Numbered from the stretch's first letter, positions 33,562 to 45,059 are shown. The stretch: 64,000 nt of DNA from Paguma larvata (GCA_030068075.1 CM057839.1:54154960-54218959), one strand, 5' to 3'. The notes: generated by a model not told the origin, from the letters alone. A program made the numbers and translations.

Positions 33562-33602
33562 ATTTTAAAGTATTTTAAGTACTTTTTTAAATACTTTAAA
33601 AT
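33562..33602. repeat. 14-bp perfect inverted repeat, AT-rich
   Basis: attttaaagtattt (33562-33575) and aaatactttaaaat (33589-33602) are exact reverse complements around a 13-base spacer. It directly follows the truncated SINE. Confidence 0.9.
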
Positions 33603-34352
33603 TTTTAAAGTAATTAAATATTTAAAGTATGCATCAGAACATGCATGATGTGATTCCAGAATGTTCAAGGGCTCGGCAGTCTCCAGTATATCACATTGAA
33701 CTGCCACGGTGACTGCTTGGCCCGCAGCTCTCTCATCCAGTCATTCCTCTGAGTCATACGTCATTGTGGGAGTCCGTGGACTCTGGTTCTATGTGGGGGA
33801 TCTGCAGGGAAGCAGAAGGCCGAAGTCCATTACTTAGCTGAGTGGGAGCCTTTAAGCAGCAGAACTCTCTAGAATTAGTACTTAGGCAAAACTCACGTTC
33901 TGTTTTTGAAAGTAATCTGGGAGAAGAAATTGGATGGTGAAACCCGAATTGCATGAGTAAAATGGTGATGTCAAGAAGATTCCTAAATACTAAATTAACT
34001 CACTGCGTACCCAGAAGTTTATGAGGGTCATTGTAGGTAAGCGGTGGGCAAAGCATTCTTTGAGATCTGAAAATCTAAACGACTCCTTAGGGGTTACGGG
34101 GTAGAAAGGGGCCTACGGGTTATTGTTTAATGTTTCCTGAGGCATTAGCCTATTTGGTCATCGAGGTAAATAATGTATTTGAAATAATAATATCTAGACG
34201 GAAAATACAGAGAAAACCAACTAAAAAAGGTCACAGAGGTAAAAAAAACAAACAAAAACAAACAAACAAACAAACCAGGGACACTAGCCAAAGTAAAATA
34301 GACACAAGGAAGGGAAGGGAAAGATAATTTTTGAGACTGTTTAAATGGTTGA

Positions 34353-34578
34353 GGGGCGCCTGGGTGGCTCAGTTGGTTAAGCGGCCGACTTCGGCTCAGG
34401 TCATGATCTCACGGTCTGTGAGTTCGAGCCCCTCGTCGGACTCTGTGCTGATGGCTCAGAGCCTGGAGCCTGCTTCTTCAGATTCTGTGTCTCCCTCTCT
34501 CTCTGCCCTTCCCGTGCTCATACTCTGTCTCTATGTCTCTCAAAAATGAATAAACATTAAAAAAAAAAAAAAAAAAAG
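34353..34578 (+). mobile_element. Felid SINE, forward, first of two at one target
   Basis: Full length, A box and B box intact in appearance, long A tail. Flanked by aatggttga at 34344-34352 and again at 34579-34587. Confidence 0.96.
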
Positions 34579-34587
34579 AATGGTTGA

Positions 34588-34815
34588 GGGGTGCCTGGCT
34601 GGCTCAGTGGGTTAAGTGTCTGACTTCTGCTCAGGTCATGATCTCACAGCTCATGAGTTCAAGCCCCACATCAGGCTCTGTGCTGACAGCTCGGAGCCTG
34701 GAGCCTGCTTTGGATTCCGTATCTCCCTCTCCCTCTCTCTCTCTCTGCCCCTCCCCCAGTGGCTCTCTCTCTCTCTCTCTCACTCAAAAATAAATAAAAA
34801 CATTAAAAAAAAAAG
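34588..34815 (+). mobile_element. Felid SINE, forward, second of two at one target
   Basis: Starts 'ggggtgcctggctggctcag', ends with an A tail. Flanked by aatggttga (34579-34587) and aatggtcga (34816-34824). It is a different copy from its neighbour (several substitutions and a longer CT block), so not a simple tandem duplication. Confidence 0.95.
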
Positions 34816-35077
34816 AATGGTCGAGTTATCTGTGTAACTTAGAGATGTTCTACTCACATACAGTTTTCTACTTCTTTTGAACTCAGATACATGTTCTGGT
34901 CACTGCTGCTTGAAAGTCATATATGAGACACCGATTTGAGTATCTTAAAGATGATGAATTCCAAAAATACTTGACCACATCTGATAGTGAGTTTTAAAAA
35001 TCAGATGCATAGTTACCCAAAACTGTAAGCTACCATATTTTTATGTCTTTCGACACTGTGGTTAAGTTGTAATTACG

Positions 35078-35271
35078 TTTTTTTTTCTTTTTCTTTTTCA
35101 AACGTTTATTTCTTTTGTGAGAGAGAGAGAGACAGAGAGAGAGAATCCCAAGCTGGTTCTGTGCTGTCAGCTCAGATCTGGATGTGGGGCTCAAACTCAA
35201 GTATCATGAGATCATGATCTAAGCCAAAGCCAAGAGTCGGCCACTTAATCGACTGAGCCGCCAACGCTCCT
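35078..35271 (-). mobile_element. Felid SINE, reverse
   Basis: T-rich tail 35078-35096, GA run 35118-35144, a diverged head 'gactgagccgccaacgctcc'. Confidence 0.9.
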
Positions 35272-35569
35272 CGTTAGGTTTTTAGTTAACACTTCTGTGA
35301 GCAGTACATGTTTTACCTGCAGCTGAATGGCATTTAGGAAGAAATTTTCTTATCCTTGCAAACATCAGAGGAGATCAGAGAATGTGCTTTTAATCTGATG
35401 TAGCCAAATATTCCCTATTGGAATAAATAAAGGATAAACAGATTTCATAAGTCTTGGCTTTAAATTCAAATTGGTAAATCAGATAATTATTAAAAACTGT
35501 CTTCAAATAACTCCCATACGTTTCTGTTCAGTGTGGTTACTTGAGTAGTTAACAGTAATTACAGCAATC

Positions 35570-35790
35570 GCTACTATGTACTGAATGTATACTGTGGGGA
35601 GGCTATTCACCAAGTGTTTTATAAAGATTATCTCCCTTGTTTCTTTTGTTAATAATCCTCACTTTTCCCCACATGAAAGTGTCTAAGAGGTTGACTAACT
35701 TGTCCAAGATCATACCTGGTGGTAGGACTGGAATTTAAAATCGGAGTCTGGTTTCAGACTCTACTATATTATACATTCTTTCTGACTAAG
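35570..35790 (+). repeat. MIR SINE relic
   Basis: 'ctactatgtactgaatgtat', 'taataatcctcacttttccc', 'gacttgtccaagatcatacc'-like text and 'ggtaggactggaatttaaaa' follow MIR order almost along its whole length. Confidence 0.8.
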
Positions 35791-36034
35791 CATTGTTCAA
35801 GGTCTTGCATATGCCAAAGGTTTGATTTTATTCTCTAATTTTTATTTAATGCAAGATACTGGCATGAATCTGAATACAAAAGATAGTTCTTTGTTGCTCC
35901 TTTGAATATTGAGTTATAAATATTAGTGGACCTTTTTGATTTAAGGTTTTGCCCACATCCCTGGGAACTCTACCAAATTATTTACACTTTTTACTTTCAC
36001 TGGAGTTGGAGGAAGGGAAATAAAATGAAAAGTG

Positions 36035-36231
36035 TTTTTTGTTTTAATGTTTATTTATTTTGAGAGAGAGAAGGAGAGAGATGCAGAGAGAAGGAGAGAG
36101 AGAATTCCAAGCTGGCTTCATGCTGTCTGCACAGAGCCCATTGTAGGGCTCCATCCCACAAACCATGAGATCATGACCTGAGGCAGCATGAAGAGTTGGA
36201 CACTTAACCGACTGAGCCACCCAAGGGCCCT
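36035..36231 (-). mobile_element. Felid SINE, reverse
   Basis: Tail 'ttttaatgtttatttatttt', head 'gagccacccaagggccc'. Duplication taaaatgaaaagtg (36021-36034) and taaaatgaagagtt (36232-36245), two mismatches. Confidence 0.92.
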
Positions 36232-36467
36232 TAAAATGAAGAGTTCATAAGGAATGAAATAGAAGTATTTTTGTCATTCACCAGCCATTGAAGTTTAGGA
36301 TAATTTCACTTCTAACATAGGAAGAGTAGCTAGTTTTTGGTCATGTATTGAGAAGTAATAAATGGTCCCTGCTTAGGTAACCTTTTCTTTCCCCTCAAGT
36401 ATTTCTACTTTCTGCCTGTACTAAAATAGTGACTAGAGTATCTGATTAAAAGGAAAAGCATAAGCAG

Positions 36468-36686
36468 GGGCACCTGGGTGGCTCAGTCAGTTAAGCACCG
36501 ACTTTAGTCCAGGTCATAATCTCGCAGTTTGTTGGTTTGGGCCCTGCATTCGGCTCTGTGCTGGCAGCGTGGAACCTGGAGCCTGCTTTGGGTTCTGTGT
36601 CCCTCTCTTTCTGCCCCTCCCTTGCTTGCGCTCTGTGTGTATCTCTCTCTCAAAAATAAATTAGGATTAAAAACAGTTTTTTAAAA
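36468..36686 (+). mobile_element. Felid SINE, forward
   Basis: 'gggcacctgggtggctcagt' to an interrupted A tail. Target duplication of 19 bases with one mismatch: aaaggaaaagcataagcag (36449-36467) and aaaggaaaagcataagtag (36687-36705). Confidence 0.96.
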
Positions 36687-36983
36687 AAAGGAAAAGCATA
36701 AGTAGCAAACCAATAAATGCTGTTCCTCCCTTCTGTCCCCTCTTTCCTTTCTGCCTGCTTACTCCTTCCCCTTCTCCCTCACACACACACTTAAATTGAA
36801 ATCCAGACTTTCCAAGGTGAAAAGAAATTTGCTTTCATGAGACAAAAGCATGCCCAAACTGAGACTAAAGGGAAAAAAATTATAATAGATAAGTTGCAAG
36901 TGACCATAATTTATAATTATTTGAACAGAACCTTCAGGCAATGCAAACCTTAGACATCCTGTTGTTTTCTAGACTCATAAGAA

Positions 36984-36984
36984 G

Positions 36985-37018
<34 letters not shown>
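36984..37018. repeat. GTT trinucleotide microsatellite
   Basis: About 11 GTT units. The poly-Cys (+) and poly-Gln (-) frames across it are artefacts; no splice signals or coding context support a polyQ protein. Confidence 0.95.
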
Positions 37019-37715
37019 GTGTGCTGTCTTCTGGCCCCTTCCTCTAGTTTGGTGTCTGTTGTGCTTGTGTACAACCAGAGCTCTGGTGACTTAGAAGTAA
37101 TGCTACTGCTTAGGTTAAAAGTATCCACTGAACTTGCCTTCAAGTTTAAGATAATAAATATATCACATAAGGAAAGAATGTAAACGGATAAACTATGTAA
37201 GATAGTGATAATGTTGGGAGGAGGCAAGATATTTATTTATATTTTGGACTTTGAGTGGAGATTTTGTATCGTTTAGCTAGCAGAGATACTCTCTGAAATG
37301 CTGGTGACACACTCTTCCTGTAGAAGTGAAAAGTTGATAATAGATTGGCAGTCTTACAGTGTTTGACTGAAAAATAGAAATTAGACAGTAATTTAAAAAA
37401 CAAGACCCTTACAAAATTTCTTCATTACCCTAATAGTCATTTATTTTACCTTACTCAACACATACCAAAAACTTGTTCGGCGCCTGTTGTTTCTAACCAG
37501 AATCTAGGAGAAAACAGTGCAAGTGTGAGTCATCATTCCCTTGAGGAGTGTAGCCCCCTTCTGAATACCTTGCTAGCTAGTGTAATGGACATGTTTTGGG
37601 ACATAAGATACTTTCTCAAATAGGTATAAATATTTTAAATTGCGATAGTATATGCTTATCAACTCGAAAAGACATCTGGGTTGTTTCATTATATTTAAGA
37701 TGTAATTATGATATA

Positions 37716-37805
37716 GGTGAAGAGCACTGCACCAGGAATCTTGAATTTTCCCCCCTCTCTGCTTCTGACAAACTGTGATCTTGGGCAAGTCACCATTATG
37801 CTGGG
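37716..37805 (+). repeat. MIR SINE relic, 5' half
   Basis: 'gaagagcactgcaccaggaa', 'ctctgcttctgacaaactgt' and 'gatcttgggcaagtcaccat' match the MIR 5' half (agagcactggactaggagtc, tgtgaccttgggcaagtcac). Confidence 0.8.
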
Positions 37806-38521
37806 ACTTAATTAGCAATTTGAATTCTTTTCTCATGTAGAAGAATTCAACTCAGTGTTAAGTCTGTCATTTACCAGGAGCTGTTAGGTTAAATCATATG
37901 AAATTATTAGTTTTATAAAGAGCCAAAAACTGTCTTATTTCCTTATTGTTTAGGAGACATTTTTCGATTGTTAGTCTGATTGCTGGCTGCATTGCACTCC
38001 CCTAACAACAATCTAGGAGAGTCTCTCAGCCAGCTCACGGATTCACCTCAGGATTGAGGCGTGGGATTGGAGGCAGAGGGAATGGTTGGTCCTTCAACAT
38101 AACTGGAGTCTTTATGTAAGTGGTTATTACACACTTACGTCATGACTTTCTGGCTTCTAGTAATAATTCTTTGCTGCTGCTTTGCTTACAAAAAGCAAAC
38201 AAAACCCCTGGGATATAGATGTCCGAGGGCTGCTAACCAGTGGCCTGGTATAGCTAGTAGATAGGTTTTTTGGTATTGGCGGGTTATTTTTGTTTGGGGA
38301 AGGGGAGGGTTTGCCGTTTATAAAAACTGAATTAGTTGGCACTGTTTAATAAATGCTTTCACACAAAACTCTGACTCTGCATTTTCTTGAGTAATTAGAA
38401 GATCTGGTGATACTCTGCTTGTATTCCTACAGACTCACAAGGAAGTGCCAAGGACTTATTGCCCATGTGGGATAGAGTACGTGCTCTGTTTCCGGTTCGC
38501 CCCGGTCCCCATCTCTCACTG

Positions 38522-38548
38522 GTACTTCCTACTTCCTACTTCCTACTT
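38522..38548. repeat. 7-base tandem repeat (TACTTCC)
   Basis: Nearly four tandem units of TACTTCC; a minisatellite-like short array in otherwise unique sequence. Confidence 0.85.
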
Positions 38549-38631
38549 TACTCGACAAGCTCCTGTAGAGATTTGAGTCTGTGATTCTCCACTTGAACTT
38601 TCTGCAGTGACAGAAGAGTTCTATCTCGGTG

Positions 38632-38763
38632 TTGTCCAATACGTAGGACAACAGCCACATGTACCTATTGGGCACTTAAAATGTGGTTGGTGTGCCCGAG
38701 GAGCCAAGTTTTAATTTAATTTAAATCACTGTATATTGGTAGTGGCTATATTAGACAGTGTAA
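38632..38763. mobile_element. Small DNA transposon relic with inverted ends
   Basis: 'ttgtccaatacgtaggacaa' at one end pairs with 'tagtggctatattagacagt' at the other. With 'ttaaaatgtggttggtgtgc' in the middle, this matches a common mammalian non-autonomous element whose interior is deleted here. Subfamily not assigned. Confidence 0.6.
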
Positions 38764-38939
38764 GTAGATATGGAGTGTCTTGTTTCCTACAGAGTGAAAA
38801 TTAAACCTATTAAAACCTATTCTCTTAAATGCCAGATCTAAATGTTAGGTATATTCCTGCAAATCTCATGATTTGACAACCAGAATACCATCCCTGATTG
38901 AACGGAGCCTAAAGCTTTTCTTCTCATCTTTTATCTTCT

Positions 38940-39040
38940 CATTTATTATTCAACACAATTATACTGCATGCCTATTCTAGGCCCTAGGAACCTGAGGAAA
39001 GTTGCCGTTTTCATAAAGCTTACAAATAATAAATATTTGT
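38940..39040 (+). repeat. Ancient L2/MIR-type relic
   Basis: 'ctgcatgcctattctaggcc', 'ctaggaacctgaggaaagtt' and 'gccgttttcataaagcttac' follow the pattern of the relic at 6548-6645. Diverged. Confidence 0.45.
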
Positions 39041-40635
39041 AAGAGGCACTTAAATTATTTAATTTCATATTTACTATCTTTAGTCTTTTGAATAACCCTG
39101 CCAGGTAAGGATATAACTTAACTGCTTGTCAGTCGCAAGCTGTAAAATTTCTTCATTGCCACTGAGATCCATGTGCTACTGGTATAGTTCCTCTAAGGAG
39201 CTCTAGTTCTCCTATTCTCAGAATATTTAAAACTTCCTATAAGTGGACTGTGTTAAATGTCACCAGAACCTTTCATATTAGTACATCAGCTCAGTGTGCA
39301 CCTGGTTTTTACCTCACCGGGCCTTTCTCCCAGCCGTCTGTTTGCCTGCTCCCAAACTGGGCTTTTTTTCTGAAACTTCCCTTCGGGTATCTGACGTTGG
39401 GCCAAGTGTATGTGCTCTCGCCTCTAGGCACTTCTGGTGCTCCACTGCTTTCCCTGCTTCTCCTTGCCTTAGATCTTTCTTTCTCTCACCCTGCAAATGT
39501 CGGCCTCCTTCTCCCCCTTAGAGGCACTGTTTCCCTCTTTCACTGCTTGTTTTCTCCTTTTAAAAACGAAATCAAAATCTTAGAAAATACTCATTCTTTT
39601 GAATACTCATTAACTGTCCAGTATCGGTGTCATTTCTTCGTTTGGTTAACAAATATTAATTGTTACTTTTGCAAGGAAGCACTGTACTTACCAAGGAGAG
39701 TGAATGGAGAATCTGTTGACTAAAATTTGTAGACTTTTCTTTCTCAGTCTGCCAGTTTTAAATTATTTTGGAGATGCTCATGCTACTATTCTTTTTTTTT
39801 TTTACGTGGATTTTATATTTCAGAAATATACTAAAGAATGTGAAAATCTACTCCCAGTATAGTACATAAATCTTAATAAAGTACAATGAAGAAGATCTTT
39901 AAGTGATTTTGATAAGGGTGCTCGATTGTGGACTGTGATTGTAGCCTAATGACTTGTGACATTAACTTAATAGGAATCTTTTTTTCAGTGTTGAAGAGGA
40001 GCATGTGTGCGCACATGCTGTCAAGGAGAGTTACTTATTTTGAACTAAACACAATGAAATTTTAAGAGATTTTATTCTGCTATCTGGCCTTTTGGGAGAC
40101 TGTATAGAAGGGACTGTATACTGTTAGGGACTATAAATTAACTGCTTGAAACTGGTGAATAAAAGAAAAAAAAAAAGGATCTGAGTTCCAGTTCTGTTTT
40201 TGCATACTAGGAAGAAACCGTGAGATGGAGGTGTGATGTAGATAAAGCTTTTAGCACTATTTCCAATCTGTATTAAAGTGCCCTTTAGATGTTTATTATT
40301 ACTTGTTATAGTTATTACTGTTTTGTTAGTATTTCACCTCTTAGGTCATGTGGCCTTTGACCTTTTTCCTTTGATGGGAAAAAATAAGAGATAAAGAGAG
40401 ATAAGAGCTAATCATTCCAGAAAGACTAGTAATTGTTCGAGCTTTCTAAGAATGGAAGTACTATATTCAAAATTGTCCTGAAGTGATGGTAGCACCAATT
40501 AGCACCAATAAGTATTTTTTTAATGGTTTATAAAGGACAGGTAAAACAAAGCCTGGCTACATCTAAATGATCAACAGAATATGCCTTTTCTGTTACAGTT
40601 TCTTGAAAATAACACCGTATTTAAAATTTTCCTGA

Positions 40636-40761
40636 GGGGTGCCTAGGTGGCTCAGTTGGTTAAGCAGCCAACTTCTGCTCAGGTCATGATTTCACAGTTC
40701 GTGAGTTTGAGTCCCGTCGGGCTCTGTGCTGACAGCTTGGAGCCTGGAGCCTTCAGATTCT

Positions 40762-40811
<50 letters not shown>

Positions 40812-40890
40812 CCCTCCCTCCCTAACTCATGTTCTCTCTCTGTCAAAAACATGAATAAACATTAAAAAAAATTAAAAATAAAATAAAAAT
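40636..40890 (+). mobile_element. Felid SINE, forward, with CT expansion
   Basis: Head 'ggggtgcctaggtggctcag'. The CT dinucleotide run spans 40763-40807. A long, patchy A-rich tail (AAAAT units) extends to 40890. Duplication aaaattttcctga (40623-40635) and aaaattttcttga (40891-40903). Confidence 0.94.
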
Positions 40891-42042
40891 AAAATTTTCT
40901 TGAAAAAGTTAAGACCCATTTTTTTTTAAATCTCTGGGACAGTGAAGCTTTTAGTTTGCTCTCAGTCCAGCCTACCACCTCTGAGTGTACTTTGCTCTTC
41001 AGCTTTACAAACCAAATATTTCCAAATTATGTTATTTTGTGCAAATCCAGATAAACCAAGACTTCGAAGGCATGTTGAGGTCTGTGATGTTTAATTAAGT
41101 GCATTGTTCAGTGGTGCAATGGAGTTGCAAATTGTTTTGACACTTCATGAGATAATGTTAGACAAATTTATTTGTGTTAGGTAAAGAACCTGCCAATCTA
41201 TTTTAAAGTATTCAGGTTTATTAAGTACTTTAAGGCTTAGTTCTTTAAAAATATTTTTTCAGTACCTAGAGTAATCTTTTGAGTCTCGAATCCTAAGATA
41301 GACTCTTTTAATTAAAACAAAACCTTTGAAGTTGACGTTTTAAATACATAATACAAAGGTTAAGTTTTTATATGAGTTCTTTATTTTTAAAAAGTTAATT
41401 CACTGTTTTCCTTTCTATATTTACAAGATGAAATACTTTGAGGGTAAAAACAGCATGACCCTCTGGTGATGACAGCATTGGCTTTTAGAGCCGTCCTACT
41501 AGAATTGAAAGAAAAGTATGCCACCTGAGTCTGAACCAGGATGCAGTCCCTGCAAATATATTCAAGTGTAAGAGTGTGACAGGAATAAGTTACCACTTAT
41601 AAAGACATACTTACCTAAACAAACTGAAACCCCAAGGAATTTTCAAATTGTGAAGTAATGGGAACAATCATTTAATGTGGGAGGAAGGAGCTAGTACATG
41701 CCTCCCTCCTTGAATGTCTCATAAGATCAAATTATGGAGTGCAGTGATTGAAACAGGGAGGACAATTTAGTGGCAGCATAACAGATAGATTACCGTTCAA
41801 CAGAGGCCAGACCCCTGAGAGCTGATTCTGGTAAGGGTAGGGCTGCGATTAGAACACAGAGGTTTTCAGAAATAGGCGGCTACTTGATTATTTTTTTCCC
41901 CCAAGGAGTCGTACATGCTTAGTCCTAACCCTTTGTAAGCGTTCCCACACCTGTCTTCAATCGCTTCTTTCTCTTAGTCACTTTGAGACGTCTTCCCAGC
42001 TTGGAGGAGTCATTTCCACGCGATCTTTTTGCCTCACCTCTT

Positions 42043-42257
42043 TTTTTTTTTTTTTTTTTAAGTTATTTTTGAAGAAGAGAGAGACAGAGTATGAGCAGGG
42101 GAGGGGCAGAGAGAGAGGAAGACACAGAATCTGAAGCAGGCTCCAGGCTCTGAGCTGTCAGCTCAGAGCCCGATGCAGGGCTTGAACTCAAGAGCCGTGG
42201 GATCATGACCTGAGCCGAAGTTGGATGCTCAACCAGCTGAGCCACTCAAGGCACCCC
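42043..42257 (-). mobile_element. Felid SINE, reverse
   Basis: T tract 42041-42059, GA block, head 'gagccactcaaggcacccc'. Duplication ttgcctcacctctt (42029-42042) and ttgcctcatctctt (42258-42271), one mismatch. Confidence 0.95.
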
Positions 42258-42429
42258 TTGCCTCATCTCTTAAAAGCACGAGCAGTGCTGCTCTAGCTTA
42301 TCCTCAAGTGCACACACTGGGGTTAATATTTACATCATAGCATCATGCAGTCAGTTGTTGTAATGCCAATCCCCTGCTTTAGTTTAGTAGTGCAGTTAAT
42401 GAGTTATAGGTAAGCATTTGTTTGATGTT

Positions 42430-42530
42430 GGTCTTCCACTAGAGCAAGTCTTTACTGCTGCATTTCCAACCTATAACTCAGTGCCTGGCAGAGATCGGCA
42501 CCCAGTAAACACTTGCTGGATGATTCCCAG
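42430..42530 (+). repeat. L2 LINE 3' end relic
   Basis: 'gctgcatttccaacctataa', 'ctcagtgcctggcagagatc' and 'cccagtaaacacttgctgga' follow the L2 3' end. Confidence 0.65.
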
Positions 42531-42895
42531 CAAGAGGCTTCTACTAGAATCCGGTCATGGCACAGCTGCGGTCTGATGCAGAGGTGGGAGAGTGCGCATG
42601 AAGCTGGAGCGATAAGCAGGGACTAGCTCCCAGAGGGACATGAAGTATATGAAGGAGCTGGTGCTTTGTCCAAGAGCAGCTAGGAGGGCACTGAAGGAGT
42701 AGAAGTCCAAGTCCATCTCTGGGTGGACATCCCCCTTCTAGACTTCTAGCTAGTACTTTATCCTTTTCATAGAAAGTATATTTGACTCATGAAAAGCAAA
42801 GTAACATTGTATGTATGATTTATGTTTATATATACAGTAAGTTTCTAAAGACATTTCTAGAGTACTTTTATTATGCTTCATAAAATAACCATTTT

Positions 42896-43208
42896 GGGGT
42901 GCTTGAGTGGCTCAGTGGGTTAACCATCCAACTTTTGATCTCAGCTCAGGTCTTTTTTTGTTTTTTATTTTAGAGCATGTGAGTCGGGGAGCAGGGCAGA
43001 GGGAGAGAGAAAGAGAGAATCTTAGACTCCATGCCCAGCACCAAGCCTGATGCGGGGCTTGATCCCATGACCCTGGAATCATGACCTGAGCCAGAATCAA
43101 GAGTCAGATGCTTAACTGACTGAGCCACCCAGGTGCCCCTCAACTCAGGTCTTGATCCCAGGGTTGTGAGTTCAAGCTTCACCTTGGGCTCTATGCTCCA
43201 TGCTGGGA
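42896..43208 (+). mobile_element. Felid SINE, forward, interrupted by a second SINE
   Basis: The first part (42896-42954) runs from 'ggggtgcttgagtggctcag' to 'tcagctcaggtctt'. The second part (43139-43208) resumes at the repeated word and goes on through 'gttgtgagttcaagcttcac' to 'ccatgctggga', where the element ends without CT block or tail. Confidence 0.92.
42955..43138 (-). mobile_element. Felid SINE, reverse, inserted inside another SINE
   Basis: Tail side 'ttttgttttttattttagag', head 'gagccacccaggtgcccc'. Duplication ctcagctcaggtctt (42940-42954) and ctcaactcaggtctt (43139-43153) is itself SINE sequence. Confidence 0.95.
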
Positions 43209-44117
43209 TTTATAAATAACTGATAGAATTTAAATATGTGTGTTTCAACACATGAATTGCTATCTTGAATTTGGGAATCACAGTAAAATCAAAACCTATA
43301 ATACTTATCACTTTTACATTTAAAAAAGCAGTTGGTTTGTATCTAAAGTCTTCTGAGTAATTATGTGGTACATACCTAAAAAAAGGCAGATGCAAATAGA
43401 TAATTAACTTCATGCAAGGAATAAATAATAAGATTTTATAAAAACAGATACTTTTTATACTGTGAGTTGTAGTTTTAAAGAAATTTTAAATGAAAATTAT
43501 TTTTAGTTTCTGTTCTATTAAACAAGAGGATTTAAAGTCACATGTTTATAGCTTTTCCCAAAAGTGGTATTTTGAGTTATATTTTAATTTAGATGGAGGT
43601 CTGCAATAGTTCTATACCAGTGTTGTCAAAGAGAAGTTTCTTTGATGATGGAAATGTTCTGTGTTTGTGCTAATAAAGCAATTATTAGACCTGAGTGTCA
43701 ACATACTATCTTTGTATTTATCTTTATCTCTTTTCAAGTGAGTAGAATTCTGAATTAATAACTTGATGAGTTTAATACCATATAATTAAGATAATTCGTT
43801 TTTACAGGTAGATTTTTTTTCCACCAGAAATTTAAAGCTGGTTACCTTCTTTGGTTTTAGTAGTTAAGACTTGACTATACAGTGTAAAATTAGAAGCAAG
43901 TTGTAGAATTATGAGATAGTTCGTATGTTTAGCTTACGTTCTGTTTTCTGCATTGTCATGCATGCTCAGTGTGTTTTTGAAGTGGTGTATTAAGGCTTTA
44001 TATCTTCTGAGGTTACTTTTTTATATATTAAGTATTCTCGAGTAAGAAGAATTATAGGAATAACTCTTCAGGTTTCCCTCTAAATAATAAGTTTGTTAAT
44101 GCCTTCTTTTTTTTCAG

Positions 44118-44217
44118 ATTGCAAATAGAAGAATCTTCTAAGCCTGTGAGGCTATCACAACAACTGGACAAGGTTGTGACAACCAATTATAAACCTGTTG
44201 CTAATCATCAATACAAT
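44118..44217 (+). CDS. GTF2F2: GTF2F2 coding exon (probably exon 6): RAP30 central linker
   Basis: A 100-bp internal exon. Its first base completes the Arg codon left open by the previous exon; 33 whole codons follow, LQIEESSKPVRLSQQLDKVV then TTNYKPVANHQYN, and it ends on a codon boundary (phase 0). This corresponds to about residues 130-162 of RAP30, the segment between the dimerization domain and the C-terminal winged helix, which in TFIIF contacts Pol II. The acceptor is a strong T-rich tract with ttcag at 44113-44117, and the donor is the near-ideal gtaagt at 44218. Open through its length, and in register with the exons on either side. The residues match mammalian RAP30 as I know it, with no change I can detect. 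Confidence 0.96.
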
Positions 44218-44650
44218 GTAAGTCTTCATGTTTTTCTTCATTCTATTGTATCTTTATTCTTCTCTTAAGTTTTGTAGACTCTTGGGTTTTAAAAAGATCT
44301 TAGACATATATCGGCTATTAGGTGCTTGAGTTATCTAGACTGAGGAAGGAATATGACAATTTGCCAAGCGTGGAGATGTTCACTCTGTGCCCTAAGTTAA
44401 ACAATGAGAAGAAGACAACCACTGTTGAAACTACTCTTGATAAATTTTTCAGAGAAATAAAATACTTCATTTTTCAGTGTTTCTAATGTTTTAAATTACA
44501 ATGTACTTATTAATAAGTATTAGTTTGATCCCCCCCCATTTTTCTTTACCTTTATAACTGGGAATTTTTAATGTATTGACAAGAAATTTTAAGTTTGCCA
44601 CAATGGTGATATTTCCCATTGATTATTAAGAAGGCTTTGCATAGTTTCAG

Positions 44651-44892
44651 GGTGCCTGGGTGGCTCAGTTGGTTAGTGTCTGACTCTTTAGCTCAGATCA
44701 TGGTCCTCTGGTTCATGGGTTTAAAGCCCTGCATCGGGCTCTGTGCTGGCAGTGCGGAGCCTGCTTGGGATTCTGTCTCTCTGTCTCTCTGTCTCTCTGT
44801 CTCTCCCTTGCTCCCCCCCCCCCACGCCTCTCTCTCTCTCTCTCTCAAATAAAAATAAACTTTAAAAAAAAATTAAAAAAAAAAAAAGGATT
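44651..44892 (+). mobile_element. Felid SINE, forward, with CTGTCT expansion
   Basis: Head 'ggtgcctgggtggctcagtt'. The CT block contains four CTGTCTCT-type units (44776-44805) and a C run (44813-44823). Perfect 17-base duplication gctttgcatagtttcag at 44634-44650 and 44893-44909. Confidence 0.97.
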
Positions 44893-45027
44893 GCTTTGCA
44901 TAGTTTCAGCTTTCATAGGCATCTTTTTGGTCTCACACTACCATGGAAAGTGAGGACTGCCTGTATGTTTTTAAACCATTTTTATTGAAATATATCTTGC
45001 ATAAACTATATATATTATATATGTTAT

Positions 45028-45046
45028 GTTAGGTTAGGTTAGGTTA
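45028..45046. repeat. Short GTTAG / TTAGG tandem
   Basis: Three to four TTAGG units (gttaggttaggttaggtta). The unit resembles the arthropod telomere unit, not the vertebrate one (TTAGGG), and lies next to TA-rich sequence; most likely chance slippage. Confidence 0.8.
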
Positions 45047-45059
45047 TATACACACACAT

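Larger units (their letters stand above)
5315..44117 (+). other. GTF2F2: GTF2F2 intron (probably intron 5), 38.8 kb
   Basis: Runs from the gttggt donor after 5314 to the T-rich acceptor 'ttcttttttttcag' ending at 44117. It carries most of the window's repeats, listed separately. Stretches with nothing I can name include 6650-7525, 10570-11195, 12680-13630, 14770-15540, 15600-16260, 16400-17110, 21400-23015, 23735-24850, 29120-29680, 29975-33055, 33605-34340, 34830-35075, 37020-37700, 37805-38520, 38765-38935, 39045-40620, 40910-42020 and 43210-44115. Parts of 8270-8470 and 17570-17760 resemble degraded old LINE sequence. No nested gene was found: the potassium-channel tetramerisation gene KCTD4, which I recall lying inside GTF2F2 in human, is not visible here. 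Confidence 0.9.

Noticed and set aside
36934..37227. Apparent poly-Gln protein on the minus strand
   Set aside because: The Gln run is the GTT microsatellite; nothing around it is protein-like.
39250..39723. 157-codon open frame on the + strand outside obvious repeats
   Set aside because: No recognisable domain, a hydrophobic and pyrimidine-driven composition, an overlapping open frame on the other strand, and no splice or promoter context. Likely chance within a possibly L2-derived stretch.
45028..45046. Telomere-like TTAGG repeats
   Set aside because: Only three to four units of a non-vertebrate type next to TA-rich DNA; not an interstitial telomere.
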